A DNA stretch of 64,000 bases, from the NCBI GenBank assembly GCA_945878065.1, contig CAMDXA010000006.1, positions 25,045 to 89,044 of the forward strand, written 5' to 3'. The position numbers and the translations under genes were made by a program. Below the pieces are notes generated by a model that saw nothing but the letters and a program-made list of their open reading frames with translations, was not told where the DNA came from and searched no databases. This DNA comes from Bordetella parapertussis. Lineage in GTDB: Bacteria; Pseudomonadota; Gammaproteobacteria; Burkholderiales; Burkholderiaceae_C. Below, piece after piece: positions 1 to 9,063 of this stretch. Each line of letters opens with the position of its first letter. Position 1 is the stretch's first letter.

Positions 1-1
1 A

Positions 2-886
2 GCAAACGCAAACCCTTGGGCACAAGCGTTAGAGGCATTGCCCCTGAAGCCGTCGTTGCAAACCATCGGCCGCGCGGCGGTTCAACATGCCCTGACTATG
101 CCTGCGAACAGCCCGTGTGGTGTCCATGAATGGGCGCTGACACAAGCCTTGGGTTGGCAAGTTAGCCCCGACCAATTGCCCCTGGCTGCTTGGCAAGCCG
201 CGCAATCTGGCTTGGCTTGCGACGCTGACCACGGTTGGGCGTTCATCGATTTGGTCCATTGCGAGTTCAACCAAGGCCGTGTGCGCATCAGCCAGCCGCA
301 AGACTTGAGCGACGATGACTCACTGGCGTTCATGCACGCCATGCAAGCATTTTTTCTGGAAGACGGCATCCATCTTTGCCCGTTGTCGCCGGGTCGTTTT
401 TTGGCCCATGCGCGGGTGTTTCAAGCCTTGCCGTGTGTGTCGTTGGAACGTGCCTGTCTGCAAGACATACACGCACTGCACGATGTCGAGCAGTTGTCAG
501 AACAAACCTCGGCCCAGCGCTTGCTGCGTCGTTTGCAAAATGAAATGCAAATGCTGCTCTACACACACGACCTCAACGCTGACCGTTCCCCTGCCATCAA
601 TTCGTTTTGGGTCAGCGGTTGCGGGGCCTTGCCAGCGCGCACCCACACCGGGGTGCAAGTGCACACCGCACTGCGCGAGACTTTCCTGCAACAGCACCCG
701 CCGTCATGGGCCGCAGCTTGGGAAGAACTGGCGCACACCCTGATCGCACCGGCCCTGCAACAAGGCGACAGCCTGGTGTTGTGCGGAACGGATCGCTGCC
801 TGACCCTCACAGCCAATAGCCCATCCCTGTGGCAACAGTTCTTGCAAAAAATTCGCCCGCAGTCTTGGGTGAAACTTTTGTCATGA
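2..886 (+). CDS. RpfE-like conserved protein, 5' partial
   Basis: The frame is open to the left edge of the window, so the true start lies upstream; 294 residues are visible. The TTG at 38 is a possible start but an unlikely one. The protein resembles the conserved cytoplasmic protein encoded beside recJ in beta- and gammaproteobacteria and called RpfE in Xanthomonas; its biochemical role is unknown to me. No signal peptide, membrane segment or catalytic motif is evident. Its TGA overlaps the recJ ATG (ATGA), so the two are translationally coupled. Family naming rests mostly on neighbourhood and general similarity, so function should be treated as unassigned. Confidence 0.75.
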   Translation, partial: ANANPWAQALEALPLKPSLQTIGRAAVQHALTMPANSPCGVHEWALTQALGWQVSPDQLPLAAWQAAQSGLACDADHGWAFIDLVHCEFNQGRVRISQPQDLSDDDSLAFMHAMQAFFLEDGIHLCPLSPGRFLAHARVFQALPCVSLERACLQDIHALHDVEQLSEQTSAQRLLRRLQNEMQMLLYTHDLNADRSPAINSFWVSGCGALPARTHTGVQVHTALRETFLQQHPPSWAAAWEELAHTLIAPALQQGDSLVLCGTDRCLTLTANSPSLWQQFLQKIRPQSWVKLLS

Positions 887-2592
887 AACTCATCATGCGC
901 GACGCCCCGCCGCGAGCCGTTTGGACGCTTGAGCAGGCCGGCATACACCCGTTGCTGGCGCGTTTGTATGCCGGGCGCGGTGTCAACGATGCCAAAGACC
1001 TGGATGTTTCTTTGACGCATTTGCTGCCACCGTCCGGCATGAAAGGCATGGCACAAGCCGCCACTGTGTTGGCAGACGCCATCGCTGCGAAAAAACGCAT
1101 CTGCATCGTCGCTGATTACGACTGCGATGGCGCTACCGCTTGCGCGGTGGCTTTGCGCGGGCTGTTGTTGCTGGGTGCGCAACACGTGGACTTCATCGTG
1201 CCGGACCGCGTGGTTGACGGCTACGGGCTCACGCCCTCTATTTCGCAACGGGTGCATGCCAGCGGCGCGCAATTGCTGATCACGGTAGACAACGGCATTG
1301 CCAGCGTCGATGGCGTGGCCGAGGCACAGCGACTGGGTTTGCAAGTGCTGGTCACCGACCACCATTTGCCCGGACCTGCGATTCCCGCCGCCGAAGCAGT
1401 GGTCAATCCCAACCAACCGGGCTGCTCTTTCGAGAGTAAATGCATTGCCGGGGTCGGCGTGATGTTTTACGTGTTGTTGGCGCTGCGTGCCGAGTTGCGG
1501 CAACGCGGCGTGTTCAGCAAAGACACCGAGCCACGGCTGGACAGTCTGCTGCCCTTGGTGGCTTTGGGCACGGTCGCCGACGTGGTCAAACTCGACGCCA
1601 ACAACCGGCGCTTGGTCGCGCAAGGTTTGCAACGCATGCGCCGCGGCCAGTTGCCAGCAGGTATGTCGGCGCTGTTTCAAGTGGCCGGGCGCGATCCGTC
1701 CCAAGCCATCAGCCAGGACATGGGTTTTGCGCTGGGCCCGCGCATCAACGCCGCCGGGCGATTGTCTGACATGCGGCTGGGCATTGAATGTTTGCGCACC
1801 GACGACGCCACGCTGGCCTTGCAACTCGCGCAACAACTCGATGCCATCAACCGCGAACGCCGCACGCTGGAGACCGGCATGCGCGAGCAGGCGTTGATGA
1901 TCGCCGAATCGCTGATGGACAGCGAGGACGAACCGCCGCCTGCACTGTGCGTTTACGACGAAGAATTCCACGAAGGTGTGGTCGGCATCGTCGCCGGGCG
2001 TTTGAAAGATTTGCACTACCGGCCTTGCTTTGTGTTCGCCGCCAGCGAGTCTGAGGGGCAAGCGGTGTTGAAAGGCTCGGGCCGCTCCATCCCCGGTTTT
2101 CATTTGCGGGATGCCTTGGACGCGGTGGTCAAACTACACCCGGGTTTGCTGCTGCGTTTCGGTGGTCACGCCATGGCCGCCGGTTGCACCTTGCTGGAAG
2201 ACGATCTCGCCACGTTTGAGGCCGCGTTGCAACACATCGCCGCCCAATGGCTGGACGCGGCCACGCTGGCGCAATCCCAAGAAACCGACGGTCCGCTGGC
2301 GAAAGAGCATTTGCGCCCGGACGTGGCCATCGATTTGCAAGACCAGGTCTGGGGCCAAGGCTTTGCCGCGCCTCTGTTCCAAGACAAGGTCGACGTCATC
2401 AGCCAACGCATCGTCGGTGAGAAACATTTGTCGCTGAAATTGAAAATGCATGGCCAGGCGATTGACGGCATTTGGTTCGGCCGCACCGAAGCCTTGCCGC
2501 CGCAAGCCGAACTCGCTTACCGTTTGGTGCTCGACAGCTGGCAAGGTCAGAGAAAATTGAAACTGCACATAGAAAACATGCGCACCGCCTAG
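883..2592 (+). CDS. recJ: Single-stranded-DNA-specific exonuclease RecJ
   Basis: A 569-residue RecJ, the usual length, which degrades single-stranded DNA 5' to 3' in recombination, mismatch repair and replication restart. The DHH domain shows motif I DYDCDG near residue 78, VDNGIA, and VTDHH near 157-161, which bind the two catalytic metals. ALGTVADVVKL and GPRINAAGRL follow. The DHHA1 domain contains SGRSIPGFHLRDAL and GGHAMAAG near residue 427, and an OB-like tail closes the protein. I chose the ATG at 883, overlapping the previous stop, over an in-frame start at 829 because RecJ homology begins there. Confidence 0.97.
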   Translation: MKLIMRDAPPRAVWTLEQAGIHPLLARLYAGRGVNDAKDLDVSLTHLLPPSGMKGMAQAATVLADAIAAKKRICIVADYDCDGATACAVALRGLLLLGAQHVDFIVPDRVVDGYGLTPSISQRVHASGAQLLITVDNGIASVDGVAEAQRLGLQVLVTDHHLPGPAIPAAEAVVNPNQPGCSFESKCIAGVGVMFYVLLALRAELRQRGVFSKDTEPRLDSLLPLVALGTVADVVKLDANNRRLVAQGLQRMRRGQLPAGMSALFQVAGRDPSQAISQDMGFALGPRINAAGRLSDMRLGIECLRTDDATLALQLAQQLDAINRERRTLETGMREQALMIAESLMDSEDEPPPALCVYDEEFHEGVVGIVAGRLKDLHYRPCFVFAASESEGQAVLKGSGRSIPGFHLRDALDAVVKLHPGLLLRFGGHAMAAGCTLLEDDLATFEAALQHIAAQWLDAATLAQSQETDGPLAKEHLRPDVAIDLQDQVWGQGFAAPLFQDKVDVISQRIVGEKHLSLKLKMHGQAIDGIWFGRTEALPPQAELAYRLVLDSWQGQRKLKLHIENMRTA

Positions 2593-2601
2593 AATCAAAA
2601 C

Positions 2602-3453
2602 GTGAACATACTCAACGCCGATTTGCACTGCCACTCCGTCATTTCAGACGGCACACTCACGCCTGAAGCACTGGCCGCCAGAGCACACGCCAATGGTGTC
2701 GAGTTATGGGCATTGACCGACCATGACGAAATCGGCGGGCAAACCCGAGCGGCCACAGCCGCCAAAGCCTTGGGCATGGGCTACCTCAGCGGCACCGAAA
2801 TTTCCGTCTCCTTCGCCGGTCACACCGTGCACATCGTCGGTCTGGGTTTTGACATCCATGACCCGCGCCTAGTGGCCGGTTTGAAATCCACACGCGGCGG
2901 CCGGCATGATCGCGCCAAAGACATGGCCGCTGGGCTGGCCAAGGTCGGCATACACGGCAGCTTTGAAGGCGCACTCACCTACGCGGGCAATCCCGATTTG
3001 ATTTCCCGCACCCACTTCGCCCGTTTTTTGGTGGAGACCGGTGTGTGCAAAGACACACACGAAGTGTTCCGCCGTTTTCTCACAGAAGGCAAACCCGGTT
3101 TTGTGCCGCATCGCTGGGCCGCATTGGGCGACGCGATCCGTTGGATTCGCGACAGCCAAGGCGTTGCAGTGATTGCACATCCCGCACGGTATGGTTTCTC
3201 GCCCACCGAGGAATATGCCTTGTTCACTGAATTTAAAAACCACGGCGGCCAAGCGGTCGAGGTGGTCACTGGCAGCCATTCAGCGCAAGAGGCCATTGTT
3301 TATGCCGACATGGCGCGCGAGTTTGATTTGGCTGCTTCGCGCGGCAGCGACTTTCACAGCCCGGATGAAAGCCACGCCGATCTTGGCAGCCTGCCTTGGC
3401 TGCCGGGCAATTTGACCCCGGTCTGGGAACTGCTGGCAGACCGCATCCAATAA
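2602..3453 (+). CDS. rnm: PHP-domain 3',5'-nucleoside bisphosphate phosphatase / RNase AM-like
   Basis: 283 residues starting at a GTG nine bases after recJ. The N-terminal metal motif DLHCHSVISDGT (residues 7-18), the TDHDEIGG motif and later histidine clusters (IAHPARYG, GSDFHSPDE) are those of the PHP phosphoesterase family. The E. coli relative YciV (Rnm) removes the 3'-phosphate from pAp and trims rRNA 5' ends. The next gene is YciO-like, and yciV-yciO adjacency is also seen in E. coli, which supports the assignment. Cytoplasmic, with no signal peptide. Confidence 0.85.
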   Translation: MNILNADLHCHSVISDGTLTPEALAARAHANGVELWALTDHDEIGGQTRAATAAKALGMGYLSGTEISVSFAGHTVHIVGLGFDIHDPRLVAGLKSTRGGRHDRAKDMAAGLAKVGIHGSFEGALTYAGNPDLISRTHFARFLVETGVCKDTHEVFRRFLTEGKPGFVPHRWAALGDAIRWIRDSQGVAVIAHPARYGFSPTEEYALFTEFKNHGGQAVEVVTGSHSAQEAIVYADMAREFDLAASRGSDFHSPDESHADLGSLPWLPGNLTPVWELLADRIQ

Positions 3454-3476
3454 CTTCGCCCTTGTGCGTTTTCGCT

Positions 3477-4112
3477 ATGGCCCAATGGCTGCAAGTTCAT
3501 CCTGATAACCCGCAACCCCGCTTACTCAAACAGGCGGTGGACATGCTCAAACAAGGCAAGGTGCTGGCGGTGCCCACCGATTCCAGTTATGCATTGGTGT
3601 GTCACTTGGACGATAAAGCCGCTGTCGACCAGATGCGTCGCTTGCGCGAGGTAGACGACAAACACCATCTGACCCTGCTGTGCCGCGACTTGAGCGAATT
3701 GGCGTTGTATGCCAAAGTGGACAACCGCCAGTTTCGGTTGCTCAAAGCAGCCACGCCGGGTGCCTATACCTTCATATTGGAAGCCACCAAGGAAGTGCCG
3801 CGACGCGTTTCCCACCCCCAACGCAAAACCATTGGTTTGCGGGTGCCCCAACACCTGTGCTTGCTGGCATTGTTGGCCTTACACGGCGCGCCTTTGCTGG
3901 CCACCACGCTGATCCCCCCGGGGGAAACCGAACCGCTGAACGATGCCCAAGACATACGCGAGCGGTTCGAACATCAACTTGCTGCAGTCGTCGACGCCGG
4001 GGCCTGCGCCATGCAAGCCACCACGGTGGTTGACTTAACCCCCATGGGAACAGGGGATGCCCCCCTTTTGATCAGACAAGGCGCTGGCGATGTAGGCCTT
4101 TTGGGGCTATGA
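3477..4112 (+). CDS. YciO-type Sua5/YrdC-domain protein (threonylcarbamoyl-AMP synthase family)
   Basis: 211 residues from the ATG at 3477; the frame continues upstream into rnm, but homology starts here. The YrdC-like fold is indicated by GKVLAVPTDSSYALVC near the N terminus, the PGAYTFILEAT segment and KTIGLRVP. YrdC/Sua5 proteins make threonylcarbamoyl-AMP for tRNA t6A. YciO paralogues share the fold but in E. coli have weak activity and an uncertain role. The length and the position after the PHP gene fit YciO rather than TsaC. No genuine TsaC/Sua5 gene is visible in this window for comparison. Confidence 0.8.
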   Translation: MAQWLQVHPDNPQPRLLKQAVDMLKQGKVLAVPTDSSYALVCHLDDKAAVDQMRRLREVDDKHHLTLLCRDLSELALYAKVDNRQFRLLKAATPGAYTFILEATKEVPRRVSHPQRKTIGLRVPQHLCLLALLALHGAPLLATTLIPPGETEPLNDAQDIRERFEHQLAAVVDAGACAMQATTVVDLTPMGTGDAPLLIRQGAGDVGLLGL

Positions 4113-4227
4113 ATCCTCTGAAGACGTGCCTTTAGGGCAATCCCTAGCGCATCAGATAAATGAAAAATATTACTGAGTTTTATCGGTTCAATATCAAATT
4201 TGACGGGTTTAGTGAGAGAATGAAACC

Positions 4228-4908
4228 GTGGATTTCAATGAAATAGTTCAAACAATCACCACCTATGCTTTGCCGGTATTACTGGCAATCACCCTGCATG
4301 AGGCGGCGCACGGCTATGCCGCAAAGCTTTTTGGCGACAACACCGCCTGGGCCTTGGGCCGCGTCACACTCAACCCTGTTCCGCATATTGACTTGGTGGG
4401 CACCATCGCCATACCGCTGGTTCTTTATTTCGCCACTGCGGGCAATTTTTTGTTTGGTTACGCCAAGCCTGTGCCGGTAGATGTCTCCCGCCTACGTCAC
4501 CCCAAACGCGACATGGTGTGGGTCGCCTTGGCCGGTCCAGTGGCCAACTTGCTGCAAGCCATTTTGTGGATGGTTGCGATTTATTTCCTCAGCGGTTTTG
4601 ATGTCGAAGAGCGTTTTTTCACCGACATGGCCAAAGCGGGTGTATTGACCAACTTGGTCATGTTTGCCTTCAACCTGTTTCCCATTCCGCCTATGGATGG
4701 CGGACGCATTGTGGTGGGTTTATTGCCTTGGCGGCTTGCCGTCGGTTTCGCGCAGGTTGAGCGTTTCGGGTTTTTCATTGTCATGGGCTTGGTATTGCTC
4801 GGCGTGGTCAACGCTTTGTGGATGACTCCCATCATGAACGCCTCTGTGGTTTCTATCCAGTGGTTGTTGCAGCCCTTGGCCCATTTGTTTCTATTGACCA
4901 CCCCATGA
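4228..4908 (+). CDS. Site-2 protease family membrane metalloprotease (peptidase M50)
   Basis: 226 residues with GTG start. The zinc motif HEAAH (in ITLHEAAHGYAA, residues 23-27) lies in the first membrane helix. The second conserved motif, FPIPPMDGGR, supplies the Asp ligand (NPDG-like). About five hydrophobic segments fit a compact M50B protease without a PDZ domain. The gene sits between yciO-like and trpS, an order I associate with beta- and gammaproteobacteria, and its TGA overlaps the trpS ATG. The physiological substrate is not known. A 115-bp AT-rich gap upstream probably holds a promoter, but I could not pick convincing boxes. Confidence 0.9.
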   Translation: MDFNEIVQTITTYALPVLLAITLHEAAHGYAAKLFGDNTAWALGRVTLNPVPHIDLVGTIAIPLVLYFATAGNFLFGYAKPVPVDVSRLRHPKRDMVWVALAGPVANLLQAILWMVAIYFLSGFDVEERFFTDMAKAGVLTNLVMFAFNLFPIPPMDGGRIVVGLLPWRLAVGFAQVERFGFFIVMGLVLLGVVNALWMTPIMNASVVSIQWLLQPLAHLFLLTTP

Positions 4909-6101
4909 CAGATCGCGTTCTCTCCGGCATGCGCCCGACCGGCGCACTTCACCTCGGCCATTACCACGGCGCCTTGAAAAACTGGGTGCGCCTGCAATCG
5001 GAAATGGAATGCTTTTATTTCGTGGCTGACTGGCATGCGCTCACCACGCATTACGAAAGCCGTGAAATTATTGAAAAAAATGTCTATGAAATGGTGATCG
5101 ACTGGCTGGCTGCAGGTTTGGACCCGAATAAATGCACTTTGTTTTTGCAAAGCCGCATCCCCGAGCATGCCGAGCTGTTTACTTTGCTGGCCATGGGCAC
5201 GCCCATCAGTTGGCTAGAACGCGTGCCGACCTACAAAGACCAGCAGGAAAAGCTCAAAGACAAAGACCTGACCACCTACGGTTTTTTGGGCTACCCCTTG
5301 CTGCAAGCCGCTGACATCTTGATTTACAAAGCCAAACATGTGCCGGTGGGTGAAGACCAGGCCAGCCATGTGGAACTCACACGCGAAGCTGCGCGCCGCT
5401 TCAATCATTTGTACGGCCGCGAGCCCAACTTTGATGCCTTGGTGCAACTCTGTCTGGCCAAATTACCCAAAGACAGCCTCAAAAGGTTTGAAAAGTCCCG
5501 CAAGCAATTCCAGGAAACCGGTGACGCCAAAGCGCTGGAAGGCGCCATGGGTTATTTACAAACCGCCCCTGAATTGACAGACAAAGACCGCGAGCGCTTG
5601 GAAGGCTATTTCAAAGGCACGGGCAAAGCGGTGTTGACTGAACCGCATGCGCTGCTGACCGAAGCCAGCAAATTACCCGGTTTGGACGGCGCAAAAATGA
5701 GCAAGAGCTACCACAACACCATAGCCATGCGCGAAGACGCCGCCAGCATCGAGACCAAAGTCAAACGCATGCCCACCGACCCAGCACGGGTCAAGCGAAC
5801 CGACGCCGGCCACCCAGACCGCTGCCCTGTGTGGCAGTTCCATCTGGTGTATTCACCTGTGGCCACCCGCGAATGGGTGAAAACCGAATGCACTCGCGCA
5901 GGTATTGGTTGTTTAGAGTGCAAGCAACCTGTGATCGACGCCATCCTTGCAGAACAGCAACCTATGTTGGAACGCGCCGAACCTTTTGTTTCCAATCCCC
6001 GCCTTGTTCGTGATATCGTTGACGCTGGAACACAGCGTGCACGTGCCACGGCGCAAGAAACCATGCGCGATGTGCGCGAGGCCATGGGCCTAAATTATTG
6101 A
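4905..6101 (+). CDS. trpS: Tryptophanyl-tRNA synthetase
   Basis: 398 residues. Class I synthetase charging tRNA-Trp. The HIGH-type motif is HLGHYHG near residues 16-22, and KMSKS is at about 264-268 (DGAKMSKSYHN). The family is normally about 330-400 residues; the extra length lies in the stretch between the motifs and in the C-terminal region. The start overlaps the stop of the protease gene (ATGA at 4905-4908), which fixes it. Essential and cytoplasmic. A response regulator gene follows 15 bp downstream. Confidence 0.96.
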   Translation: MTDRVLSGMRPTGALHLGHYHGALKNWVRLQSEMECFYFVADWHALTTHYESREIIEKNVYEMVIDWLAAGLDPNKCTLFLQSRIPEHAELFTLLAMGTPISWLERVPTYKDQQEKLKDKDLTTYGFLGYPLLQAADILIYKAKHVPVGEDQASHVELTREAARRFNHLYGREPNFDALVQLCLAKLPKDSLKRFEKSRKQFQETGDAKALEGAMGYLQTAPELTDKDRERLEGYFKGTGKAVLTEPHALLTEASKLPGLDGAKMSKSYHNTIAMREDAASIETKVKRMPTDPARVKRTDAGHPDRCPVWQFHLVYSPVATREWVKTECTRAGIGCLECKQPVIDAILAEQQPMLERAEPFVSNPRLVRDIVDAGTQRARATAQETMRDVREAMGLNY

Positions 6102-6116
6102 CACCGGAGAACAACG

Positions 6117-6719
6117 ATGAGCTTATATGTGATTGATGACCACCCCATGGTCCGCCAGATGATTGGCATGCTTTTGCGACGACTTCGCCCTGCCTCCAAG
6201 GTGGTGGAATTGGAAAAGTTCAGCGAACTGCAAGCCGCTTTGATCAAAAACGGCGAACCCGAACTTTTTGTACTCGACTTGCTGCTGCCTGGTGTCAAAG
6301 GCGCCACAGCCATTTCAGACGTGAAAAAAATGTATCCCGAAATACCACTGGTGGTGTTGTCCGCCATGCCCTCTGGCGAAGCCCGCGACGCTTGTCTAGA
6401 AGCAGGCGCAGACCTTTATATTGAGAAATCCACCGATACCGCCGAAATTTCTGCAGCCATCCAAGATATTTTGAAATCAGACACAGATGAAGTCGACGTG
6501 GATGCCGTGGTGGTAGGCGACATCAAATTGTCAAAACGCCAAAAACAATTGATTCTGATGCTAGACCGCGGTTTGTCCAACCGCGACATCGCCGCAGAAC
6601 TCAACATCAGCGAGCACACGGTCAAGGTTCACTTGTGGCGACTGTTTCGCCGTCTCGGTGTGAAAAGCCGCACACAAACCCTGCACTTTGCGCGCACCCA
6701 TGGTTTGTTGATGGGTTGA
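6117..6719 (+). CDS. LuxR/NarL-family response regulator (orphan)
   Basis: 200 residues. The N-terminal receiver domain has acidic pocket D7-D8 (VIDDHP) and phosphoacceptor D54 (VLDLLLPG). A LuxR-type helix-turn-helix occupies about residues 138-195 (LSKRQKQLILML, SNRDIAAELNISEHTVKVHL). It presumably binds DNA when phosphorylated, but no histidine kinase gene lies in the window, so the signal is unknown. A GGAGA ribosome-binding site precedes the ATG, and the gene probably shares the trpS transcript. It converges on the ccm operon. Confidence 0.9.
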   Translation: MSLYVIDDHPMVRQMIGMLLRRLRPASKVVELEKFSELQAALIKNGEPELFVLDLLLPGVKGATAISDVKKMYPEIPLVVLSAMPSGEARDACLEAGADLYIEKSTDTAEISAAIQDILKSDTDEVDVDAVVVGDIKLSKRQKQLILMLDRGLSNRDIAAELNISEHTVKVHLWRLFRRLGVKSRTQTLHFARTHGLLMG

Positions 6720-6730
6720 TGCCCGGCAAG

Positions 6731-6751
6731 CTTGGCGCTCAAGGCGCCAAG
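6731..6751. terminator. Hairpin between convergent genes
   Basis: CTTGGCGC-TCAAG-GCGCCAAG forms a perfect 8-bp stem with a 5-base loop between the response regulator stop (6719) and the ccmI end (6739), overlapping the last ccmI codons. There is no clear T-run on either strand, so it may be a weak, bidirectional or Rho-assisted terminator. Confidence 0.45.
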
Positions 6752-8034
6752 GGTTGCGAAATGGTCAACTGCACTTTGTCGGAGCTGCCAGGCGTGACCG
6801 GCCCGACACTGGCGCCAAAGTCACCGGCTTGCGGCATGGCGTTGCCGGATTTAGAAATACGCGCTCTCACCATCACCGAATTCACTTGCGACAGCTTCAT
6901 CTGCGGGTTCATGGCCAAACTGTCGTCCAGCACAAAGTCGTAGGGCAATTTGTCCACCGTGGTTCGAACAATCGCCAAGGGCATGCGTGGTCCTTCGGCG
7001 GCATTGGCATAAATAAACACCGTGTCTTTGCCTGACACTTGAGACGCAATATCGGGCGACAACACCACGCGTCCACTGATGCGCTCGGTGCCATCGCTGG
7101 CGGGTTTGGCGGCCACACCGGCACTGGCCGGCGCATTGCCTGCGCTGAGCGGCGCTTGCGGCGGCAAGCCCAAACGCTCACGCGCCTTGTCAATGGCCTC
7201 GGCCAAGGCCGGCAAATCGGGGGACGACGGCGGCAACAAGCCACGAACTTTTTCCCAATACCCCAACGCATCCTTGAATCGTTCTTCCGAGAAAGCGGCG
7301 CTGCCCGCCAACAACAATGCATTGCCGTTTTGCGGATCTGCTTTGAGCACGCTGTTAATGATGGACCAGGGTTCGCCCTTGAACACCCCATTGTTTTTTT
7401 GCGCCAGCACCTCGGCGCGTTCAATCATCAGGTCGTCATTGCGTTCTAAGGCCAGCGCTTTTTGCAAAGCAGCATCGGCTTGGTCGTATCGCGCCAAGGC
7501 ACGTTGAATACGACCGAGCATCACCCAGGCTTCGGCGTTCTCGGGCTCTTTTTCCAGTCGCTGGCTGAGTTGCTCGGCCATGGTTTGCAACTTCTGAGGC
7601 GTGATTTCCTCTTCACCATTGGCCTGCGCCACCAATGCCGGGTCGAGCGCCACTGGTGTGCCGACATAAAAATACAAGCTGAACGCAGCCACGGGGACCA
7701 GCAAAGACAAACCAGTGATCAACCATTTGATGCGCGGAACAACGGGTGCGGGAGCCGTGCTTGCGGCTTCGGGTGCAGGCGCGTCCTCCATCAAACGCTG
7801 GCTCAATTCTTGTTGAGACAAGTCGTAGCCTGCTTGGTCCAGTGTGCCTTGGGCGAGCTCACGGTCAAGCTCGGATAATTGTTCGCGGTACACGCTGACA
7901 TGTGACATGACATGCTGACGCTGATGACCGCTGGCGGCGTCTTTGGCCGCTCTTCTGGCCGCCCAAGCCAACACCAGTGTCACCACCACGGACAACAACA
8001 AGGCCAGCAATAAAAACAGTTGTACGTTATTCAT
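6739..8034 (-). CDS. ccmI: Cytochrome c maturation protein CcmI (CycH)
   Basis: 431 residues, last gene of the ccm operon. Two membrane helices near the N terminus (residues 4-24 and roughly 100-120) flank a cytoplasmic loop. A periplasmic TPR region follows (EPENAEAWVMLGRIQRALAR and repeats), then a C-terminal domain. CcmI is the apocytochrome c chaperone that hands unfolded substrate to the CcmF/CcmH haem ligation complex. Its start abuts the ccmH stop directly (8034/8035). Confidence 0.93.
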   Translation of the reverse strand: MNNVQLFLLLALLLSVVVTLVLAWAARRAAKDAASGHQRQHVMSHVSVYREQLSELDRELAQGTLDQAGYDLSQQELSQRLMEDAPAPEAASTAPAPVVPRIKWLITGLSLLVPVAAFSLYFYVGTPVALDPALVAQANGEEEITPQKLQTMAEQLSQRLEKEPENAEAWVMLGRIQRALARYDQADAALQKALALERNDDLMIERAEVLAQKNNGVFKGEPWSIINSVLKADPQNGNALLLAGSAAFSEERFKDALGYWEKVRGLLPPSSPDLPALAEAIDKARERLGLPPQAPLSAGNAPASAGVAAKPASDGTERISGRVVLSPDIASQVSGKDTVFIYANAAEGPRMPLAIVRTTVDKLPYDFVLDDSLAMNPQMKLSQVNSVMVRARISKSGNAMPQAGDFGASVGPVTPGSSDKVQLTISQPLAP

Positions 8035-8478
8035 TCAATCCTTGTGCGCGGCAGTGTGGGAAGTATCGGTGGACATGGCGTGCTGCATGGCGAGCGCATG
8101 TTTGCGCAAGCGCAAATACCGCCACAACCCCCAAATGGCCAACAGCAGCATGAAAAAAGGACCAAACCACAATGGCCATGTCAAGGGCTTAACTTGCGGA
8201 CGGTACAACACGAAATCGCCGTAACGCTCAACCAAATAGGTTTTGATCTCGGCATCTGATTTGTTGTCGCGGATCAATTTGCGCACTTCGCGCCGCAAAT
8301 CTTCGGCCAATTCGGCATGAGAAGAGGCCAGCGATTCGTTTTGACACACCAAACAACGCAACTCATCGGCAATCACCACCAATCGGGCTTCGACCTGCGG
8401 GTCTTCGGCCATGGGCTGTGCTTCCCGCGCCATCGCCCAAGGAGCCAGCAACATCCAGCACAACAAGATCCACTTCAT
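8035..8478 (-). CDS. ccmH: Cytochrome c maturation thioreductase CcmH
   Basis: 147 residues: N-terminal signal sequence, a periplasmic LRCLVCQN motif with redox cysteines C42 and C45, a three-helix bundle, and one C-terminal membrane anchor (about residues 105-125). CcmH keeps the CXXCH cysteines of apocytochrome c reduced and joins the haem lyase complex. The start overlaps the ccmG stop (ATGA). This is the short CcmH form; the TPR part found fused in E. coli CcmH is the separate CcmI here. Confidence 0.95.
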   Translation of the reverse strand: MKWILLCWMLLAPWAMAREAQPMAEDPQVEARLVVIADELRCLVCQNESLASSHAELAEDLRREVRKLIRDNKSDAEIKTYLVERYGDFVLYRPQVKPLTWPLWFGPFFMLLLAIWGLWRYLRLRKHALAMQHAMSTDTSHTAAHKD

Positions 8479-9059
8479 GAGGCTTCCAAGGTTTGTATCA
8501 AGGGCAGCAAGGTGTCTTTCAGTATTTGCGGCGTCAACGGACCGACCCGCTTATAACGAATCACACCTTGACGGTCGATCAAATAGGTTTCCGGCACGCC
8601 ATAGACACCGTAATTGATGCCCACGCTACCGTCCAAATCCAATACCGACAAAGTGTAAGGATCGCCTTGTCGCTGTAAAAACCGCAGACTGCGTTCCCGT
8701 GCCAGCTGCAATTTGTCAGCTTCTTTGAGCGGCCCGTTGGGCTGGTCTTGGGCCTGAATTTCTTTGTAACTCAAGCCGACCACGGGTATGCGGCTTTGTT
8801 TGGAGAACTCCACCAACAACGGATGCTCTTCACGACAGGCCACACACCAAGTGGCCCAGACATTGAACAACCAGACCTTGCCTTTCATGTCGCTGGGGCT
8901 AAAAGGTTTGTCCCCTACCAACATGGGCAAACTGAATTCGGGCGCGGGTTTGCCCACCAGCGGCGAAGGAATTTCACTCGGATCGCGGGTCAAACCCACC
9001 GCCAAAAACACCACCAATGTAGCGAACAGCCCCAAGGGGATCAAAAACTTTTTATTCAT
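8475..9059 (-). CDS. ccmG: Thiol:disulfide interchange protein CcmG (DsbE)
   Basis: 194 residues from the ATG at 9059; an upstream in-frame extension lies in the ccmF end and was rejected. A single N-terminal membrane anchor precedes a periplasmic thioredoxin fold with active site WCVAC (C72, C75) and the DRQGVIRYKRVGPLT segment around the cis-Pro region. CcmG reduces CcmH or apocytochrome c during haem attachment. It lies four bases after the ccmF stop. Confidence 0.96.
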   Translation of the reverse strand: MNKKFLIPLGLFATLVVFLAVGLTRDPSEIPSPLVGKPAPEFSLPMLVGDKPFSPSDMKGKVWLFNVWATWCVACREEHPLLVEFSKQSRIPVVGLSYKEIQAQDQPNGPLKEADKLQLARERSLRFLQRQGDPYTLSVLDLDGSVGINYGVYGVPETYLIDRQGVIRYKRVGPLTPQILKDTLLPLIQTLEAS

Positions 9060-9063
9060 GGTT

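Noticed and set aside
559..2103. Long minus-strand open frame (514 codons) opposite recJ
   Set aside because: It mirrors the recJ codons, is Gln/His/Arg-rich, has no recognisable domain and no start signal; recJ itself is unambiguous.
4113..4227. AT-rich gap before the site-2 protease examined for a promoter or small RNA
   Set aside because: TTGACG near 4200 is too close to the GTG for a normal promoter, and no stable structure was found.
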